Below are positions 6,610-16,714 of a stretch of DNA of 32,737 nucleotides, piece after piece. Both the position numbers and the translations under genes were made by a program. The stretch covers positions 1-32,737 of the forward strand of contig JAUIIQ010000014.1 of NCBI GenBank assembly GCA_030431585.1. The letters are read 5' to 3'. Each line of letters opens with the position of its first letter. Within the stretch, counting starts at the first letter, position 1. The DNA is from Gammaproteobacteria bacterium. Its GTDB lineage: Bacteria; Pseudomonadota; Gammaproteobacteria; Pseudomonadales; Halieaceae. The notes under the pieces were generated by a model. The model was not told where the DNA came from and did not search any database. It was given only the letters and a program-made list of their open reading frames with translations.

Positions 6610-7256
6610 TACTGCGCACCTCCCGGTGACTGTTCTGTCTGCACATCGAACAGTGTTTGGTAGTTTTCTGCTGAATACTGCAGCACCCGCTTTACTGTAG
6701 CGACGACTGCGCGCGGCGTGATGGTCGCTCCGGTGAATGCGTCGAATACACCTTTATCCTGCTTCACCGCCCATTTGTCAGCGCTGGGATTCTGCAGTGA
6801 ACGGCCATTGAAGGACAGTAGCCAGTCGCTTTTGGCGAGGTCCACCTTGTCACCCAGCCCGGGAGTTTCCTTGTGAGACAAGGTGCGCACTCCGGCGATG
6901 CTGCCATCTGCGTTTACGCCAACGACGAGATCGATGTCGCCGCTGTAGCCATCCCGCGCCGTGGCCGGGATTATCACGGCGACAACCCGGTCTGCCTGGC
7001 GAGCACGGTAGATCTGTTTCTCCTTACGCAATCCCAGGGCAGTGTCGCTGTCATTCACGCTGATCGTGTCATCGAGCATGAAATTGTCATGACGCTCCCT
7101 GGGGACAATCTGCAGCAGGGCTTTCTCTTCCGCCTTGCGGATTTCTGCGGCGATGCGATCCTGGGTCAGGAGAAAACTGCCGGCCAGCAGCAGGGCTGTG
7201 GCCATTGCGAACATGGCCAGTAATACGGCATTGCGGCTGATTGACTGTCCCAACAT
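6609..7256 (-). CDS. rsxG: Rnf/Rsx electron transport complex subunit G (FMN protein)
   Basis: RsxG is a 215-residue periplasmic flavoprotein anchored by one N-terminal helix (about 8-30, rich in Ala/Leu). The FMN-binding domain ends in [13 protein letters not shown]. Thr178 in TGAT is the expected residue carrying FMN through a phosphoester bond, attached by ApbE in the family. [11 protein letters not shown] (about 128-138) is the other conserved block. It passes electrons between the membrane subunits. The gene abuts rsxD with a one-base overlap, which supports cotranslation. Confidence 0.95.
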   Translation of the reverse strand: MLGQSISRNAVLLAMFAMATALLLAGSFLLTQDRIAAEIRKAEEKALLQIVPRERHDNFMLDDTISVNDSDTALGLRKEKQIYRARQADRVVAVIIPATARDGYSGDIDLVVGVNADGSIAGVRTLSHKETPGLGDKVDLAKSDWLLSFNGRSLQNPSADKWAVKQDKGVFDAFTGATITPRAVVATVKRVLQYSAENYQTLFDVQTEQSPGGAQ

Positions 7257-8284
7257 CAGCTGCCGCCCCCGTGTCTGGTGTGTCCATAAGTACGTGGTTG
7301 GGTGTACTGGTCGATAAAGGGCGCGGCAAGATTCATGATGAGTACTGCAAACGCCACCGCGTCGGGGTAGTTGCCAAAAACCCGAATGAGGTAGATCAGG
7401 ACACCGATGAGCGCACCATATACCAGGCGGCCACGCACCGAGACAGCGGATGAAACCGGGTCGGTGACGATAAAGAACGCACCGAACATGGTCGCACCGC
7501 TAAGCAGGTGGAACAGAGGCGAACCGCCGCTGGCACTGCTGCCACCGTCGTAGAACAGGGCGGCCATCACCGTCAGTGTCGCCAGCATAGCTACGGGTGC
7601 ATGCCAGGTAAACACGCGCTGGTACAGCAGCCACAGGCCTCCACCGAGAAACGCGATATTGGCCCATTCCCAGCCAACGCCGCCCCAGCGCCCAAACTGC
7701 GGATTGGCCTGCCAAAGGTCTTCCACCAGCAGGCTGTTATTCTGTTTAAGCAGGTCCAGGGGTGTTGCCATCGTCACCGCATCGTAGCTGGCGGGTACGA
7801 AGCAGGCCTGTAAAGCCTCCAGGAGGCCAGGCAACTCGCCTGCGCCCCGCGGTGGCGCCCAACTGGTCATTTGTACCGGAAAGGAAATCAGCAGAACCAC
7901 GTAGCCTACCATCGCCGGGTTAAAGGGGTTATAGCCCAGGCCGCCGTAGAGATGCTTGGCCAGCAATATAGCAGAGGCCATGCCTACGGCGATAAGCCAC
8001 CATGGTGAGTAAGGTGGCAAAGCGATACCCAGCAGTACAGCAGTAACCAGTGCGCTGCAGTCGCTGAGGTAAAAACCCAGCGGACGCTTGCGTAGCGTTA
8101 GTGCCAGCGCCTCGAAGGCGATGGCCAGCACTGCTGCCCACAGCACATTCACCAGCGTGCCGAAGCCAAAAAAATGGGTGAGGACGAGTAGCCCGGGCAG
8201 TGTGGCCAGCAACACCTGTTGCATGACCTTGCTGGTGCGTGCAGGGCCATGCGTGTGGGGCGATGTTATGCGCATCAAGGACAC
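7256..8284 (-). CDS. rsxD: Rnf/Rsx electron transport complex subunit D
   Basis: RsxD is a 342-residue, multi-helix inner-membrane subunit, homologous to NqrB, proposed to take part in ion transport. SPHTHGPARTSKVM is the conserved N-terminal start and GLGYNPFNPAMVGYVVLL a hallmark membrane segment. DAVTMATPLD holds the S/T-x-A-T flavinylation pattern, with the FMN threonine near residue 174. A second SGAT lies at about 262-265. GTG 8284 is preferred: AGGAGA lies 9 bases before it, within the end of rsxC. The ATG three codons on (8275) is possible. Only one base separates it from the rsxC stop. Confidence 0.94.
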   Translation of the reverse strand: MSLMRITSPHTHGPARTSKVMQQVLLATLPGLLVLTHFFGFGTLVNVLWAAVLAIAFEALALTLRKRPLGFYLSDCSALVTAVLLGIALPPYSPWWLIAVGMASAILLAKHLYGGLGYNPFNPAMVGYVVLLISFPVQMTSWAPPRGAGELPGLLEALQACFVPASYDAVTMATPLDLLKQNNSLLVEDLWQANPQFGRWGGVGWEWANIAFLGGGLWLLYQRVFTWHAPVAMLATLTVMAALFYDGGSSASGGSPLFHLLSGATMFGAFFIVTDPVSSAVSVRGRLVYGALIGVLIYLIRVFGNYPDAVAFAVLIMNLAAPFIDQYTQPRTYGHTRHGGGS

Positions 8285-8285
8285 G

Positions 8286-10325
8286 TCAGCAGGTCTCCTT
8301 GTCTTGTAATTCTGCTTTTGCAGCGGCAACTTTTTCGCGCAGGCGCTCCACCGTGGATTCCAGTGCGATGATAATTTTTTCCTCTTCGTTGGCCGCGCGA
8401 CTCTGCTGCAAACGCGCCTCTGATTTGGTCAGGCGCGATTCCAGCTTCTGCAGGTTGTCCTGTGCCTTCTCCTGCGGGCTCCTGGCAGCGTCCTGAGCGC
8501 GTGCCGCCATCGCTTTCTGAATAGCAGCCTGGGCGGCGTCTGCGGGCTCCGCGGCAGAAGGCAGCTCTGAGTTCGCTGCCGGGTTCGCCTGCTGCCAATC
8601 GTGCAGTGCCTTTTCGGCGGCAGCGAGCTTGGCACTGGTTTTGTCGACGCCCAGTTTCAGTGCATCAACATGCTCGGCACCCTCGGCTTTGGCGGCTTCG
8701 AATTTGGCCGAAGCCGTCTCCAGCCGCTTGCGAATCGTTACCACTGCTTTTTCCAGCTTTTCCAGTTCGCTCCCGCCTTCTGCGCCCGAACCGGCAACTT
8801 GCGCCGCCTTCTTCGCTTTAGCCCGCTCTATGGCAGCTTGAATGGGGTCTTCCCCTGCCTCACCCTGTTCAGCGGCCAGGCGCGCTTTCTCCTGCGCCGC
8901 TTTCTTGCGCGCCGCCCGTTTCGCTTCCTTCTCTGCCTCTTCCCGTTCCTTACGTGCCTGCCTCGCTTCAAAGCGCAGCCGGGAGTGCTCGGATTTTTCC
9001 GCGTCTTCGCGCATCTGGATCACTTCTGCCTTGGCTGCGCGATAGTATTGCACCAGTGGTATGTTGCTGGGGCAGGCATAGGAACAGGCGCCGCACTCAA
9101 TGCAGTCAAACAGGTTATGTTGCTCTGCTTTCTCAAATTCCTTGCCCTGGGCAAACCAGAAAAGTTGCTGCGGCAGCAGGCTGGCAGGGCAGACTTCCGC
9201 GCACATGCCACAGCGAATGCAGGGCTGAGCAGGCGGTGGCGCCGGCAGTTCTGTGGCAGCAGGAGCGAGAATGCAGTTGGTGGTTTTCACAATGGGCACA
9301 TTGGGATCCGGCACGGTAAAACCCATCATCGGTCCGCCCATGATCAGCCTCTGGTTTTTCTCTGGCTGGTAGCCTGCTTTTTGCAGCAGGTAGGACATGG
9401 ACGTGCCGATCAGAGCCTCGAAATTCTGTGGCTCAGCCACAGCATCGCCAGTAACGGTGACCACCCGGGAGATCAGCGGTTTGCCTTCGATGATGGCGTC
9501 GCGCACGGCAATCGCGGACCCGACGTTCTGACAGACCACGCCGATATCCGCGGGCAGGCCGCCACTGGGCACCTGTTTGCCCGTGAGGATTTCGATCAGC
9601 TGTTTTTCACCGCCGGAGGGGTACTTGGTGGGGAACACCGCGATCTCGACAGGAGTATCCTGTGCGGCCGCCTGCAGGGCAGCGATGCTTTCCGGCTTGT
9701 TATCCTCTATGCCAATCACGATTTCATCGGGCTCGACCAGGTACGCCAGTATCTGTGCGCCCTCGATAATTCTGGAGGCACGCTCGCGCATAATGATGTC
9801 ATCAGCGGTGATATAAGGCTCACATTCTGTGCCATTGAGAATAAGCGTCTGGATGTGTTTTTCTGGTTTTACCGCGAGCTTGACCGCGGTAGGAAAGCCC
9901 GCGCCACCCATGCCAGCGACGCCGGCGCTGCGAATCTGATCAAGTAATGCGACCCTGTCTACGCTGCGGTAGTCTGCGGTTGCCACGCAGTCCTGCCATT
10001 GGTCCATGCCATCACTGGCAAGCACGATACAGGGTGCGCTGTGCCCCGATGGATGTGCAATCAGCCGGTCTTCAATGGCCGATACGGTGCCTGACGTCGG
10101 CGCGTGGACAGGGACGCTGACGAACCCTGTCGCCGCGGCCAGTAGCTGTCCTTTCAGGACTTTGTCGCCGACCCCTACAACCGGCTGAGCCGCCGCGCCA
10201 ATGTGTTGTGACAGCGGCAGCACCAATTCCTCCGGTACTCCCGCGTTCGCGATCGCGGTGCGCACCGACTGGTGTTTGTTTTCCGGAGGGTGAACGCCGC
10301 CATGGAAGTCATGGATTTTTCTCAC
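8286..10325 (-). CDS. rsxC: Rnf/Rsx electron transport complex subunit C (NADH-side, Fe-S/FMN)
   Basis: RsxC is a 679-residue cytoplasmic subunit that exchanges electrons with NAD(H). [13 protein letters not shown] (about 138-150) is the NADH/FMN-binding glycine-rich loop, and [13 protein letters not shown] (about 164-176) follows as in complex I NuoF. Two 4Fe-4S motifs are present, C369/372/375-C379 and C408/411/414-C418. From about residue 430 on, the protein is a long Ala/Glu/Lys/Arg-rich tail predicted to be coiled coil, variable in this family. E. coli RsxC (about 740) has a longer tail. Its ATG overlaps the rsxB stop by 4 bases (ATGA). Confidence 0.96.
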   Translation of the reverse strand: MRKIHDFHGGVHPPENKHQSVRTAIANAGVPEELVLPLSQHIGAAAQPVVGVGDKVLKGQLLAAATGFVSVPVHAPTSGTVSAIEDRLIAHPSGHSAPCIVLASDGMDQWQDCVATADYRSVDRVALLDQIRSAGVAGMGGAGFPTAVKLAVKPEKHIQTLILNGTECEPYITADDIIMRERASRIIEGAQILAYLVEPDEIVIGIEDNKPESIAALQAAAQDTPVEIAVFPTKYPSGGEKQLIEILTGKQVPSGGLPADIGVVCQNVGSAIAVRDAIIEGKPLISRVVTVTGDAVAEPQNFEALIGTSMSYLLQKAGYQPEKNQRLIMGGPMMGFTVPDPNVPIVKTTNCILAPAATELPAPPPAQPCIRCGMCAEVCPASLLPQQLFWFAQGKEFEKAEQHNLFDCIECGACSYACPSNIPLVQYYRAAKAEVIQMREDAEKSEHSRLRFEARQARKEREEAEKEAKRAARKKAAQEKARLAAEQGEAGEDPIQAAIERAKAKKAAQVAGSGAEGGSELEKLEKAVVTIRKRLETASAKFEAAKAEGAEHVDALKLGVDKTSAKLAAAEKALHDWQQANPAANSELPSAAEPADAAQAAIQKAMAARAQDAARSPQEKAQDNLQKLESRLTKSEARLQQSRAANEEEKIIIALESTVERLREKVAAAKAELQDKETC

Positions 10326-10933
10326 GCCGCTTCCTCGGCCGTCGCGTCGCTGGCGATAATGTCAACGCGCCTGCTATTCGGGTCGGGCAACTGCCAGTGC
10401 CAGGTTTGTACTGTTTCATGCTCAGGGATCATTTCAATGCAATCCACGGGGCAGGGGTCAACGCAGAGGTCGCACCCGGTGCACTCGCTGGCAATAACCG
10501 TATGCATATGCTTGGCCGCGCCGAGAATGGCATCTACCGGGCATGCCTGTATGCACTTGGTGCAGCCGATGCAATCGTCTTCGTGGATGTACGCGACGTG
10601 CGGTACTTTTTCTTCCCCGTGCTCTTCATCCAGCGTGGGAGCTTCCACGTCCAGCAGGTCGGCAAGGGCTTGCACGCCAGCCTGGCCGCCTGGGGGGCAC
10701 TTGTTGATTGCCTCTCCCGCTGCGATAGCTTCGGCGTAGGGCCGGCATCCGGGGTGGCCGCACTGCCCGCACTGGGTTTGCGGCAATATAGCGTTGATCT
10801 GGTCGACAATGGGGTTACCTTCGGCCTTGAACCGGACTGCCGCGTAACCAAGAATGGCGCCAAAAACGGCCCCCAGACTGACCAGGGCAAAAAGAGCTGC
10901 GAGCAGCGGATACTGGGCAATTAATTCATACAT
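10322..10933 (-). CDS. rsxB: Rnf/Rsx electron transport complex subunit B (ferredoxin-like)
   Basis: RsxB is a 203-residue protein with an N-terminal membrane helix (about 8-32) and several Fe-S clusters. [16 protein letters not shown] with C55, C58, C63 and C79 binds one 4Fe-4S cluster. [16 protein letters not shown] (C121/124/127/131) and [15 protein letters not shown] (C151/154/157/161) form a bacterial two-cluster ferredoxin fold. It is the ferredoxin-facing electron entry or exit point in Rnf. Six bases separate it from rsxA; the end overlaps rsxC. Confidence 0.96.
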   Translation of the reverse strand: MYELIAQYPLLAALFALVSLGAVFGAILGYAAVRFKAEGNPIVDQINAILPQTQCGQCGHPGCRPYAEAIAAGEAINKCPPGGQAGVQALADLLDVEAPTLDEEHGEEKVPHVAYIHEDDCIGCTKCIQACPVDAILGAAKHMHTVIASECTGCDLCVDPCPVDCIEMIPEHETVQTWHWQLPDPNSRRVDIIASDATAEEAA

Positions 10934-10939
10934 CGGCAG

Positions 10940-11518
10940 CTAGACCAGTCCGGCAAATCCCATGAAGGCAAGCGACATCAGGCCGGCAGTAATCATGCCT
11001 ATGGCGGCGCCCTGAAAGGGCACCGGGACATCGGCAACGGCGAGACGTTCACGCATTGCAGCGAACAGAACCAGCACCAGGGAAAAACCAACCGCCGCGC
11101 CGAAGCCATAAAACAAGGCCTGGGTGAAGGAGTGTTCTTTATTGATGTTCAGCAGGGCAACGCCCAGCACCGCGCAGTTGGTGGTAATAAGTGGCAGGTA
11201 GACGCCCAGAACGCGGTGCAGGAGCGGGCTGGATTTACGTACCACCATCTCCGTGAACTGCACCACAACGGCGATGACCAGAATAAAAGAGATAGTCTTC
11301 AGGTATTCAAGTCCCAGCGGAGCGAGCAGGAAGTGGTAGGTAAGGTTACTGCAGGCCGAGGCGAGTGTGAGCACGAAGGTTGTCGCCATCGACATGCCCA
11401 TTGCTGTTTCCAGTTTATTGGATACGCCCATGAAGGGGCACAGGCCCAGAAACTGAACCAGCACGAAGTTGTTGACCAGGATAGCGCCGATCAACAGTAT
11501 GGAATAGTCTGCCAGCAT
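10940..11518 (-). CDS. rsxA: Rnf/Rsx electron transport complex subunit A
   Basis: RsxA is a 192-residue inner-membrane subunit with about six helices. [19 protein letters not shown] (about 15-33) and [17 protein letters not shown] (about 108-124) contain the two conserved cysteines of the membrane Fe-S site shared with RsxE. It is the first gene of the complete six-gene order A-B-C-D-G-E typical of gammaproteobacteria. In E. coli the complex also keeps SoxR reduced; no soxR is in this window. A weak ribosome site (GAGCAGG) precedes the ATG. Confidence 0.95.
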   Translation of the reverse strand: MLADYSILLIGAILVNNFVLVQFLGLCPFMGVSNKLETAMGMSMATTFVLTLASACSNLTYHFLLAPLGLEYLKTISFILVIAVVVQFTEMVVRKSSPLLHRVLGVYLPLITTNCAVLGVALLNINKEHSFTQALFYGFGAAVGFSLVLVLFAAMRERLAVADVPVPFQGAAIGMITAGLMSLAFMGFAGLV

Positions 11519-11583
11519 AGGCCTGCTCTTACTGCTGCACCGCGTCCAGCGCGGGAAAGTGACTTCATTTGCTCAAGCGGCGT

Positions 11584-11609
11584 ATTCTATCGCTTTCAGC
11601 CTGCGATAG
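11584..11609 (-). promoter_or_regulatory. Possible rsx promoter with embedded inverted repeat
   Basis: On the minus strand a -10-like TAGAAT (11589-11584) lies about 65 bases before rsxA. Immediately upstream is CTATCGC-N9-GCGATAG (11587-11609), a perfect 7-base dyad that overlaps the -10 and fills the -35/-10 spacer, where a repressor would act. The -35 is poor (CTGCTA), as is common for activator- or repressor-controlled promoters. The regulator is unknown. Confidence 0.35.
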
Positions 11610-11624
11610 CAGTACGTATTTGCA

Positions 11625-11642
11625 GACTAATGGTCGTTAGTC
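11625..11642. other. Hairpin after metG
   Basis: GACTAA (11625-11630) pairs with TTAGTC (11637-11642) around six bases, 20 bases beyond the metG stop. No T run follows on the minus strand, so it is not a convincing intrinsic terminator. metG transcripts may run into the rsx operon. Confidence 0.35.
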
Positions 11643-11662
11643 CTGAGCTCCAGCGGCCTCGG

Positions 11663-13705
11663 CTACTTCACCTGCATGCCAGGCTGTGCGCCCTCGTGGG
11701 GCTCCAGCAGGTACAACTCATCCCCGCCGGATCCCGCGGCCAGAACCATGCCCTCGGACACGCCAAACCGCATCTTGCGTGGCGCCAGATTGGCAACGAC
11801 GACCGTGAGCCTGCCGACAAGATCTTCTGGCCGGTAAGCTGACTTGATGCCTGCGAACACCTGCTTTGAGCCCATGTCCCCCAGATCAAGTGTGAGTTGA
11901 AGCAGTTTGTCAGCGCCGCTTACGTGCTCGGCCGCGGTGATCTTCGCAATACGTAAATCAATTTTGGCGAAGTCTTCAAAATCAATCACTGTGTCCTGCG
12001 CCTTTGGGGGCTTCGCGGCCGGTGTAGCGTCTGTTTTTCCCGGCGCTTCGCTGGCGTCTGCCGGTTTACTGGCTTCAACCATCGCTTCCACATCTTTCGG
12101 GTCTACCCGCTGGATCAATGGCTTGAATGTCGAAAGCTCGTGGCGGGTCAGGGGCGCCTGCAGGTCAGTCCAGTCGAGCGAAACGTTGAGGAAAGATTCG
12201 GACTTGGCGGCCATTGCTGGCAGAACCGGCTTGAGATACGTCATCAGCACGCGGAACAGGTTGATGCCCACACTGCAGACATCGTGCACCTCTTTCTCCC
12301 TGCCTTCCTCCCTGGCCAGCACCCAGGGCTTCTTCATGTCAATGTACTGGTTGGCCCGATCCGCCAGTGCGATGATTTCGCGAACAGCTTTGTTGAATTC
12401 GCGCTGTTCGTAAAGCTCAGCGATACCGTCACCTGCGGCAATGAAGTCGGCAAGTAACGCGGGTTCGGCGCAGGCGTCTGTCAGGCGGTTATTGAAGCCT
12501 TTACGCAGGAATCCGGCGCAGCGGCTGGCAATGTTGACGACTTTGCCGACAACGTCCGAATTCACCCGCTGGACGAAGTCTTCGAGATTGAGGTCTATAT
12601 CGTCGACTGAATTGCTGAGTTTGGCGGCGAAATAGTAGCGCAGGTATTCCGCGTCGAGATGCTCAAGGTAGGTGCTGGCGTTGATGAATGTGCCACGGCT
12701 TTTTGACATCTTGGTGCCATTGACCGTAAGAAAGCCATGGGCGTAGATGGCGGTGGGCGGCCTCAGGCCCGCCGAATGCAGCATCGCTGGCCAGAACAGA
12801 CCGTGAAAATTAATAATGTCCTTGCCGATAAAATGGTACAGCTCGGTATCCGTACCCGGTTTCCAGTATTCGTCAAAGGCATGGCCGCTGCGTTGGCAGT
12901 AGTTCTCAAAACTGGCGATGTAGCCTATGGGTGCATCCAGCCATACGTAAAAATACTTATCAGGTTCCCCGGGTATCTCGAAACCGAAATACGGTGCATC
13001 CCGGCTGATGTCCCACTCCTGCAGCCCGGCATCGGTCCACTCACGCAGCTTGTTGGCCACCTGCGGTTGCAGCGTATCGGAATCCAGCCAGGCCTTGAGC
13101 ATGTCTTCGAACTCAGGCAGCTTGAAAAAGAAGTGCGTTGACTCCTTTTCCACCGGGGTCGCGCCGGAAATGGCTGACACCGGATTGATAAGGTCGGCAG
13201 GCGTGTAGGTTGCACCGCAGTTTTCACAATTGTCGCCATACTGGTCATCGGCCTTGCAACGCGGGCAGCTACCCTTGATGAAGCGGTCTGCCAGAAACAG
13301 CTGCTTCTCAGGGTCAAAGGCCTGGGTGATGGTGCGGCTGGCGATATGCCCGTTGTCCTTCAGGCGTTTGTAGATCTTCTCGCTCCACTTGCGATTTTCA
13401 GGCGAGTGAGTGCTGTGGAAGTTGGCAAAATTGATAAAGAAACCGTCGCTGTCCTTGACGTGCAGTTCCCGCATGGTATCAATGTGCTGTTCGGGGCTGA
13501 TGCCCAGTTTTTCAGCGGCCAGCATTATAGCTGTGCCGTGGGCATCATCCGCGCAGACATAGAGGCAATCATGCCCCCGCGACTGCTGGAATCGCACCCA
13601 GATATCAGTCTGCACCTGCTCCAGCATATGTCCCAGGTGAAGCGGACCATTGGCGTAGGGCAGGGCGCTGGTGACCAGGATTTTGCGGGGGGCGTGGGCA
13701 GCCAT
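11663..13705 (-). CDS. metG: Methionyl-tRNA synthetase
   Basis: MetG charges tRNA-Met (initiator and elongator) with methionine using ATP in the cytoplasm. The 680-residue protein has HLGH (23-26) for HIGH and KMSKS (332-336), the two class I signature motifs. It has a four-cysteine zinc knuckle (C147, C150, C160, C163), the anticodon-binding helical domain, and a C-terminal OB-fold tRNA-binding domain (about 575-680, starting [15 protein letters not shown]) that allows dimer formation. An Ala/Lys/Pro linker joins the last two domains. E. coli MetG has 677 residues. It is divergent from mrp, as in E. coli. Confidence 0.98.
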   Translation of the reverse strand: MAAHAPRKILVTSALPYANGPLHLGHMLEQVQTDIWVRFQQSRGHDCLYVCADDAHGTAIMLAAEKLGISPEQHIDTMRELHVKDSDGFFINFANFHSTHSPENRKWSEKIYKRLKDNGHIASRTITQAFDPEKQLFLADRFIKGSCPRCKADDQYGDNCENCGATYTPADLINPVSAISGATPVEKESTHFFFKLPEFEDMLKAWLDSDTLQPQVANKLREWTDAGLQEWDISRDAPYFGFEIPGEPDKYFYVWLDAPIGYIASFENYCQRSGHAFDEYWKPGTDTELYHFIGKDIINFHGLFWPAMLHSAGLRPPTAIYAHGFLTVNGTKMSKSRGTFINASTYLEHLDAEYLRYYFAAKLSNSVDDIDLNLEDFVQRVNSDVVGKVVNIASRCAGFLRKGFNNRLTDACAEPALLADFIAAGDGIAELYEQREFNKAVREIIALADRANQYIDMKKPWVLAREEGREKEVHDVCSVGINLFRVLMTYLKPVLPAMAAKSESFLNVSLDWTDLQAPLTRHELSTFKPLIQRVDPKDVEAMVEASKPADASEAPGKTDATPAAKPPKAQDTVIDFEDFAKIDLRIAKITAAEHVSGADKLLQLTLDLGDMGSKQVFAGIKSAYRPEDLVGRLTVVVANLAPRKMRFGVSEGMVLAAGSGGDELYLLEPHEGAQPGMQVK

Positions 13706-13740
13706 TTGACGTTGTCCGGAGCGTTGTAAAAAGGGGCGCC

Positions 13741-13769
13741 ACTATAGCTGTTTTGCCTCGCGATTTCAC
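13741..13769 (-). promoter_or_regulatory. metG promoter candidate
   Basis: On the minus strand TATAGT (13746-13741) is a 5/6 match to a -10 box, with GTGAAA 17 bases upstream as a weak -35. Transcription would start near 13734, giving a leader of about 30 bases before metG. Confidence 0.45.
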
Positions 13770-13838
13770 CCGCTGCGGGCTATTGTGCCAGCCCTGCCAT
13801 ACGGCGCCGCAATACTGGCTGTCTGCCACGCTTGTCCG

Positions 13839-13844
13839 TATACT
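13839..13844 (+). promoter_or_regulatory. mrp -10 box candidate
   Basis: TATACT (13839-13844) is a 5/6 match to the -10 consensus, 60 bases before the mrp start. No good -35 is seen (TGGCTG at 17-base spacing). It would drive mrp and dcd. Confidence 0.35.
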
Positions 13845-13904
13845 GTCGCGCTCATATTCGGAGCGCCTGGCGTCGTGGCCGCTCCCTGAATCAGTGTGTA
13901 GCTC

Positions 13905-14720
13905 ATGAACGAAATCAAACATATCATTGCCGTTGCGTCCGGCAAGGGCGGGGTGGGTAAGTCCACTACGGCTGTCAACCTGGCGCTGGCCCTCGCAGCG
14001 CGCGGTGCGCAGGTGGGTTTGCTGGATGCGGATATATACGGCCCCAGCCAGCAGCTGATGCTGGGGGTCGAGGAGGGCGTCCGCCCCGAGCAACAAGGGG
14101 GGCAATTCCTGTTGCCGATCAAGGCGATGGGCTTGAAGACCATGTCCATGGGCTATCTGGTTACCGACAAGACGCCCATGGTCTGGCGTGGCCCGATGGC
14201 TGGTGGCGCGCTCGCACAAATGCTGGAACAGACGCTTTGGGGGCCGCTGGACTACCTGATAATAGATATGCCCCCGGGTACCGGTGACATACAGCTGACG
14301 CTGTCGCAAAAGGCTGCGCTGGCTGGAGCCGTCATCGTTACCACGCCCCAGGACATTGCCCTGCTCGATGCGCGCAAGGGTATTGAAATGTTTCGTAAAG
14401 TGGATGTACCTATTCTCGGGGTGGTTGAAAACATGGCCATGCACGTGTGCAGCCAGTGTGGCCATCAGGAGCATATATTCGGGGAGCAGGGTGGACAGCG
14501 CATATCCGAACAGTACGGCGTACCCTTACTGGGCAGTCTGCCACTGGACAAGCGTATCCGGGAGCAGACGGATGCGGGCAAGCCCACGGTGTTCGCGGAA
14601 CCCGACTCCTCGCTGGCTGCTGCCTATTTTGCGATAGCGGACAGCATTCAGGCGGCGCTTGCAGACAGGGGCGATGGTGCGGTGCGCCAGTTCCCCGAGA
14701 TAAAAATTTCAGACGACTGA
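13905..14720 (+). CDS. mrp: Mrp/ApbC-type Fe-S cluster carrier ATPase
   Basis: This P-loop ATPase loads or carries 4Fe-4S clusters to target proteins in the cytoplasm. SGKGGVGKST (12-21) is the deviant Walker A loop, DADIYGPS (41-48) the switch region, and IIDMPPGTGD (about 119-128) the Walker B segment. C182-x-x-C185 (CSQC) is the cluster-bridging motif at the dimer interface. At 271 residues it lacks the N-terminal MIP18-like domain found in longer forms such as the 369-residue E. coli protein. Neighbours are metG (divergent) and dcd (15 bases downstream, probably cotranscribed). Confidence 0.94.
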   Translation: MNEIKHIIAVASGKGGVGKSTTAVNLALALAARGAQVGLLDADIYGPSQQLMLGVEEGVRPEQQGGQFLLPIKAMGLKTMSMGYLVTDKTPMVWRGPMAGGALAQMLEQTLWGPLDYLIIDMPPGTGDIQLTLSQKAALAGAVIVTTPQDIALLDARKGIEMFRKVDVPILGVVENMAMHVCSQCGHQEHIFGEQGGQRISEQYGVPLLGSLPLDKRIREQTDAGKPTVFAEPDSSLAAAYFAIADSIQAALADRGDGAVRQFPEIKISDD

Positions 14721-14735
14721 ACGGGAAAATCTAGC

Positions 14736-15305
14736 GTGAGTATCAAGGCAGACAAGTGGATTCGCCGCATGGCGCAGGAACACGGCATGATAGAGCCTTT
14801 CGAGGCAGGCCAGGTGCGGGCAGGTGCGAATGGCAATCGCCTCATTTCCTACGGCACATCAAGTTACGGCTATGACGTACGCTGCTCCAGTGAGTTCAAG
14901 GTCTTTACCAATATCAATTCGGCTACTGTGGACCCCAAGGGTTTTGATGAGGGCAGTTTTGTCGATGTTAAGAGCGATGTTTGCGTTATTCCCCCCAATT
15001 CATTCGCTTTGGCGCGTACCGTGGAGTATTTCCGCATTCCGCGAAATGTGCTCACGATCTGTCTGGGCAAGTCCACCTATGCGCGTTGCGGAATCATTGT
15101 CAACGTAACGCCTCTGGAACCCGAGTGGGAGGGGCATGTGACGCTGGAATTTTCCAACACCACCACGCTGCCGGCAAAAATCTACGCCAACGAAGGCGTG
15201 GCGCAAATGCTGTTTTTTGAGTCGGATGAGGTTTGTGAAGTCAGCTACAAGGACCGCGGCGGTAAGTATCAGGGGCAGACCGGCGTTACCCTGCCCAAAG
15301 CCTGA
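14736..15305 (+). CDS. dcd: dCTP deaminase
   Basis: Dcd converts dCTP to dUTP and ammonia, the main route to dTTP in many gammaproteobacteria. The 189-residue length fits the family. The start [12 protein letters not shown] and the block [13 protein letters not shown] are conserved. [28 protein letters not shown] (about 110-137) includes the Ser-Arg and catalytic glutamate (LEPEWEG) region of the trimeric fold, and [14 protein letters not shown] is the nucleotide-capping C-terminus. GTG 14736 gives the standard N-terminus. Confidence 0.97.
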   Translation: MSIKADKWIRRMAQEHGMIEPFEAGQVRAGANGNRLISYGTSSYGYDVRCSSEFKVFTNINSATVDPKGFDEGSFVDVKSDVCVIPPNSFALARTVEYFRIPRNVLTICLGKSTYARCGIIVNVTPLEPEWEGHVTLEFSNTTTLPAKIYANEGVAQMLFFESDEVCEVSYKDRGGKYQGQTGVTLPKA

Positions 15306-15330
15306 CTCGCTGCAGTTTCGCGCGAGTGGC

Positions 15331-16101
15331 TTAATCCTGCGGCGTACCGAGCTTGACGCTGGTGACGTCTACTTGCGTTTTGGTGCCATCTTCAACGTGC
15401 ACCGTTTTCACCATCAGGTAATCCAGCTCCGGCGCGATCCAGGTCACTGACTTGCGATCGGGGTCATCGTGGACGCGTTCGAAGCGCAGCGCGTGCATTT
15501 CTCCGAGTGCCGTATCCAGCCGCTCTTCCCCGCTAAAGCGCAACTGGTAGTCTTTCACGCGCTTACCGTCCGCCACGCGAATGGAAATGTCTTTCTTCGG
15601 GTCAGTGGCATTAAGCAGGAGTAAGCGCAGCTGCTCCTGCTGGCTGAATCTGTCCAATGTGCCCTCCGAGTAGGGCAAGTCGTACCACTGGTCCTTGTAC
15701 AGACTGCGAATGGTGCTGGCGCCGGGAGTGAAGTGCACCTCTCTGCGGCGGTTTATCAGCCCTGTTCCCTGGTAGACATACGATTTGGGTATTACCGCGG
15801 TACCCTCGGTCGAGAAGACACTCATTTCATGGAAACCCACTACCATAATTTTGCCGCCGTTGGTGAGCGTGTAACTGCCATCAGCGTTGCGCTCCAGCTG
15901 GCGGTTGAGCGTCAAGGCAATGCCTCTGGCGGTGGTGCGGTACTTCGCAATGTACGGCTTTAGCGCGGCGACCGATTCGTCCTGCGCAGCCTGAGCGAGG
16001 CCGCTGTTGAGGAGAAGAGCCGCGCCGGTCAGTGCGGCAAATACAGTGTTAACGAATACCTGGAACATAGTCGATGCCCGTGGGGGGAATTGGCTCGCCA
16101 T
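15331..16101 (-). CDS. DUF3108 family exported protein
   Basis: The 256-residue product is probably periplasmic and of unknown biochemical role. A signal peptide is visible, with hydrophobic [18 protein letters not shown] followed by AQAAQ as a cleavage region. The rest is beta-rich, with KPYIAKYRTTARGIALTL and the end YLMVKTVHVEDGTKTQVDVTSVKL as in DUF3108 proteins. ATG 16101 is preferred because GGAG lies about 8 bases upstream and it provides the positively charged N-region. ATG 16068 would be shorter and lack that charge. It overlaps purN by 53 bases. The order DUF3108-purN-purM beside DUF2066 and hda is, from memory, also found in pseudomonads. Confidence 0.82.
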   Translation of the reverse strand: MASQFPPRASTMFQVFVNTVFAALTGAALLLNSGLAQAAQDESVAALKPYIAKYRTTARGIALTLNRQLERNADGSYTLTNGGKIMVVGFHEMSVFSTEGTAVIPKSYVYQGTGLINRRREVHFTPGASTIRSLYKDQWYDLPYSEGTLDRFSQQEQLRLLLLNATDPKKDISIRVADGKRVKDYQLRFSGEERLDTALGEMHALRFERVHDDPDRKSVTWIAPELDYLMVKTVHVEDGTKTQVDVTSVKLGTPQD

Positions 16102-16714
16102 CCAGTATTGCTCCTTTTTCACTCAAGTGCAGTCGACCTTGCAGTAGCCATCTGGCGGCAACAGGGTAAATCCTGTGCTCCAGCACAATTACCCGCTCAG
16201 CCAGAGATTCTGCGGTATCTCCTGCCAGCACGGGCACGCGTGCCTGCAGGATCGGTGGCCCGCCATCCAGTTCCAGCGTCACGAAGTGCACGGTGACCCC
16301 GGCCTCCGGGTCGCCGGCGCTGATTGCGCGCTGGTGAGTATGCAGGCCCGGATACTTAGGCAACAACGAAGGGTGAATGTTCAATAGCTTACCGGCAAAT
16401 GGTTCGATAAAAACCGGGGTGAGAATTCGCATGAATCCGGCCAGTATGACCAGGTCCGGTTCATATTGGCTTAGTTGTGCGACCAGAGCGGCGTCAAACG
16501 CCTCGCGACTGTCATACTGGCGATGATCTATGCAGGCAGTGGTGATTCCGGCTTCAGCGGCCCTGCACAGACCTGGAGCGTCGGTTTTGTTACTTAACAC
16601 AAGTACAATGGAAGCGTCGAGGTCGCCATTGTTGCAGGCATCCATAAACGCCTGCATGTTGGAACCGCGGCCGGAGATGAGTATCGCCAGTCTGGCTGGA
16701 CTGCTGACGCTCAC
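16049..16714 (-). CDS. purN: Phosphoribosylglycinamide formyltransferase (GAR transformylase)
   Basis: PurN transfers a formyl group from 10-formyl-tetrahydrofolate to GAR in purine synthesis. The protein has 221 residues. [14 protein letters not shown] is the GAR phosphate loop. [11 protein letters not shown] followed by [18 protein letters not shown] contains the catalytic Asn-His pair, and [19 protein letters not shown] contains the catalytic aspartate. GTG 16714 overlaps the purM stop (GTGA). The longer upstream extension has no family similarity. Confidence 0.96.
   Translation of the reverse strand: MSVSSPARLAILISGRGSNMQAFMDACNNGDLDASIVLVLSNKTDAPGLCRAAEAGITTACIDHRQYDSREAFDAALVAQLSQYEPDLVILAGFMRILTPVFIEPFAGKLLNIHPSLLPKYPGLHTHQRAISAGDPEAGVTVHFVTLELDGGPPILQARVPVLAGDTAESLAERVIVLEHRIYPVAARWLLQGRLHLSEKGAILDGEPIPPTGIDYVPGIR

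Noticed and set aside
8601-9947. A 448-codon frame opposite rsxC
   Set aside because: It lies entirely antisense to a clear Rnf subunit with two Fe-S motifs. Long antisense frames are expected in GC-rich Ala/Glu/Lys-coding DNA, and its product resembles no family.
10208-10924. A 238-codon plus frame opposite rsxB
   Set aside because: It is a shadow of a gene with unmistakable ferredoxin cysteines.
13605-14474. A 289-codon minus frame over the metG start, the divergent gap and mrp
   Set aside because: It is antisense to mrp and crosses the metG promoter region; no domain is recognised.
15305-15327. Terminator between dcd and DUF3108
   Set aside because: ACTCGC/GCGAGT can pair, but the stem is six bases with no T run on either side.
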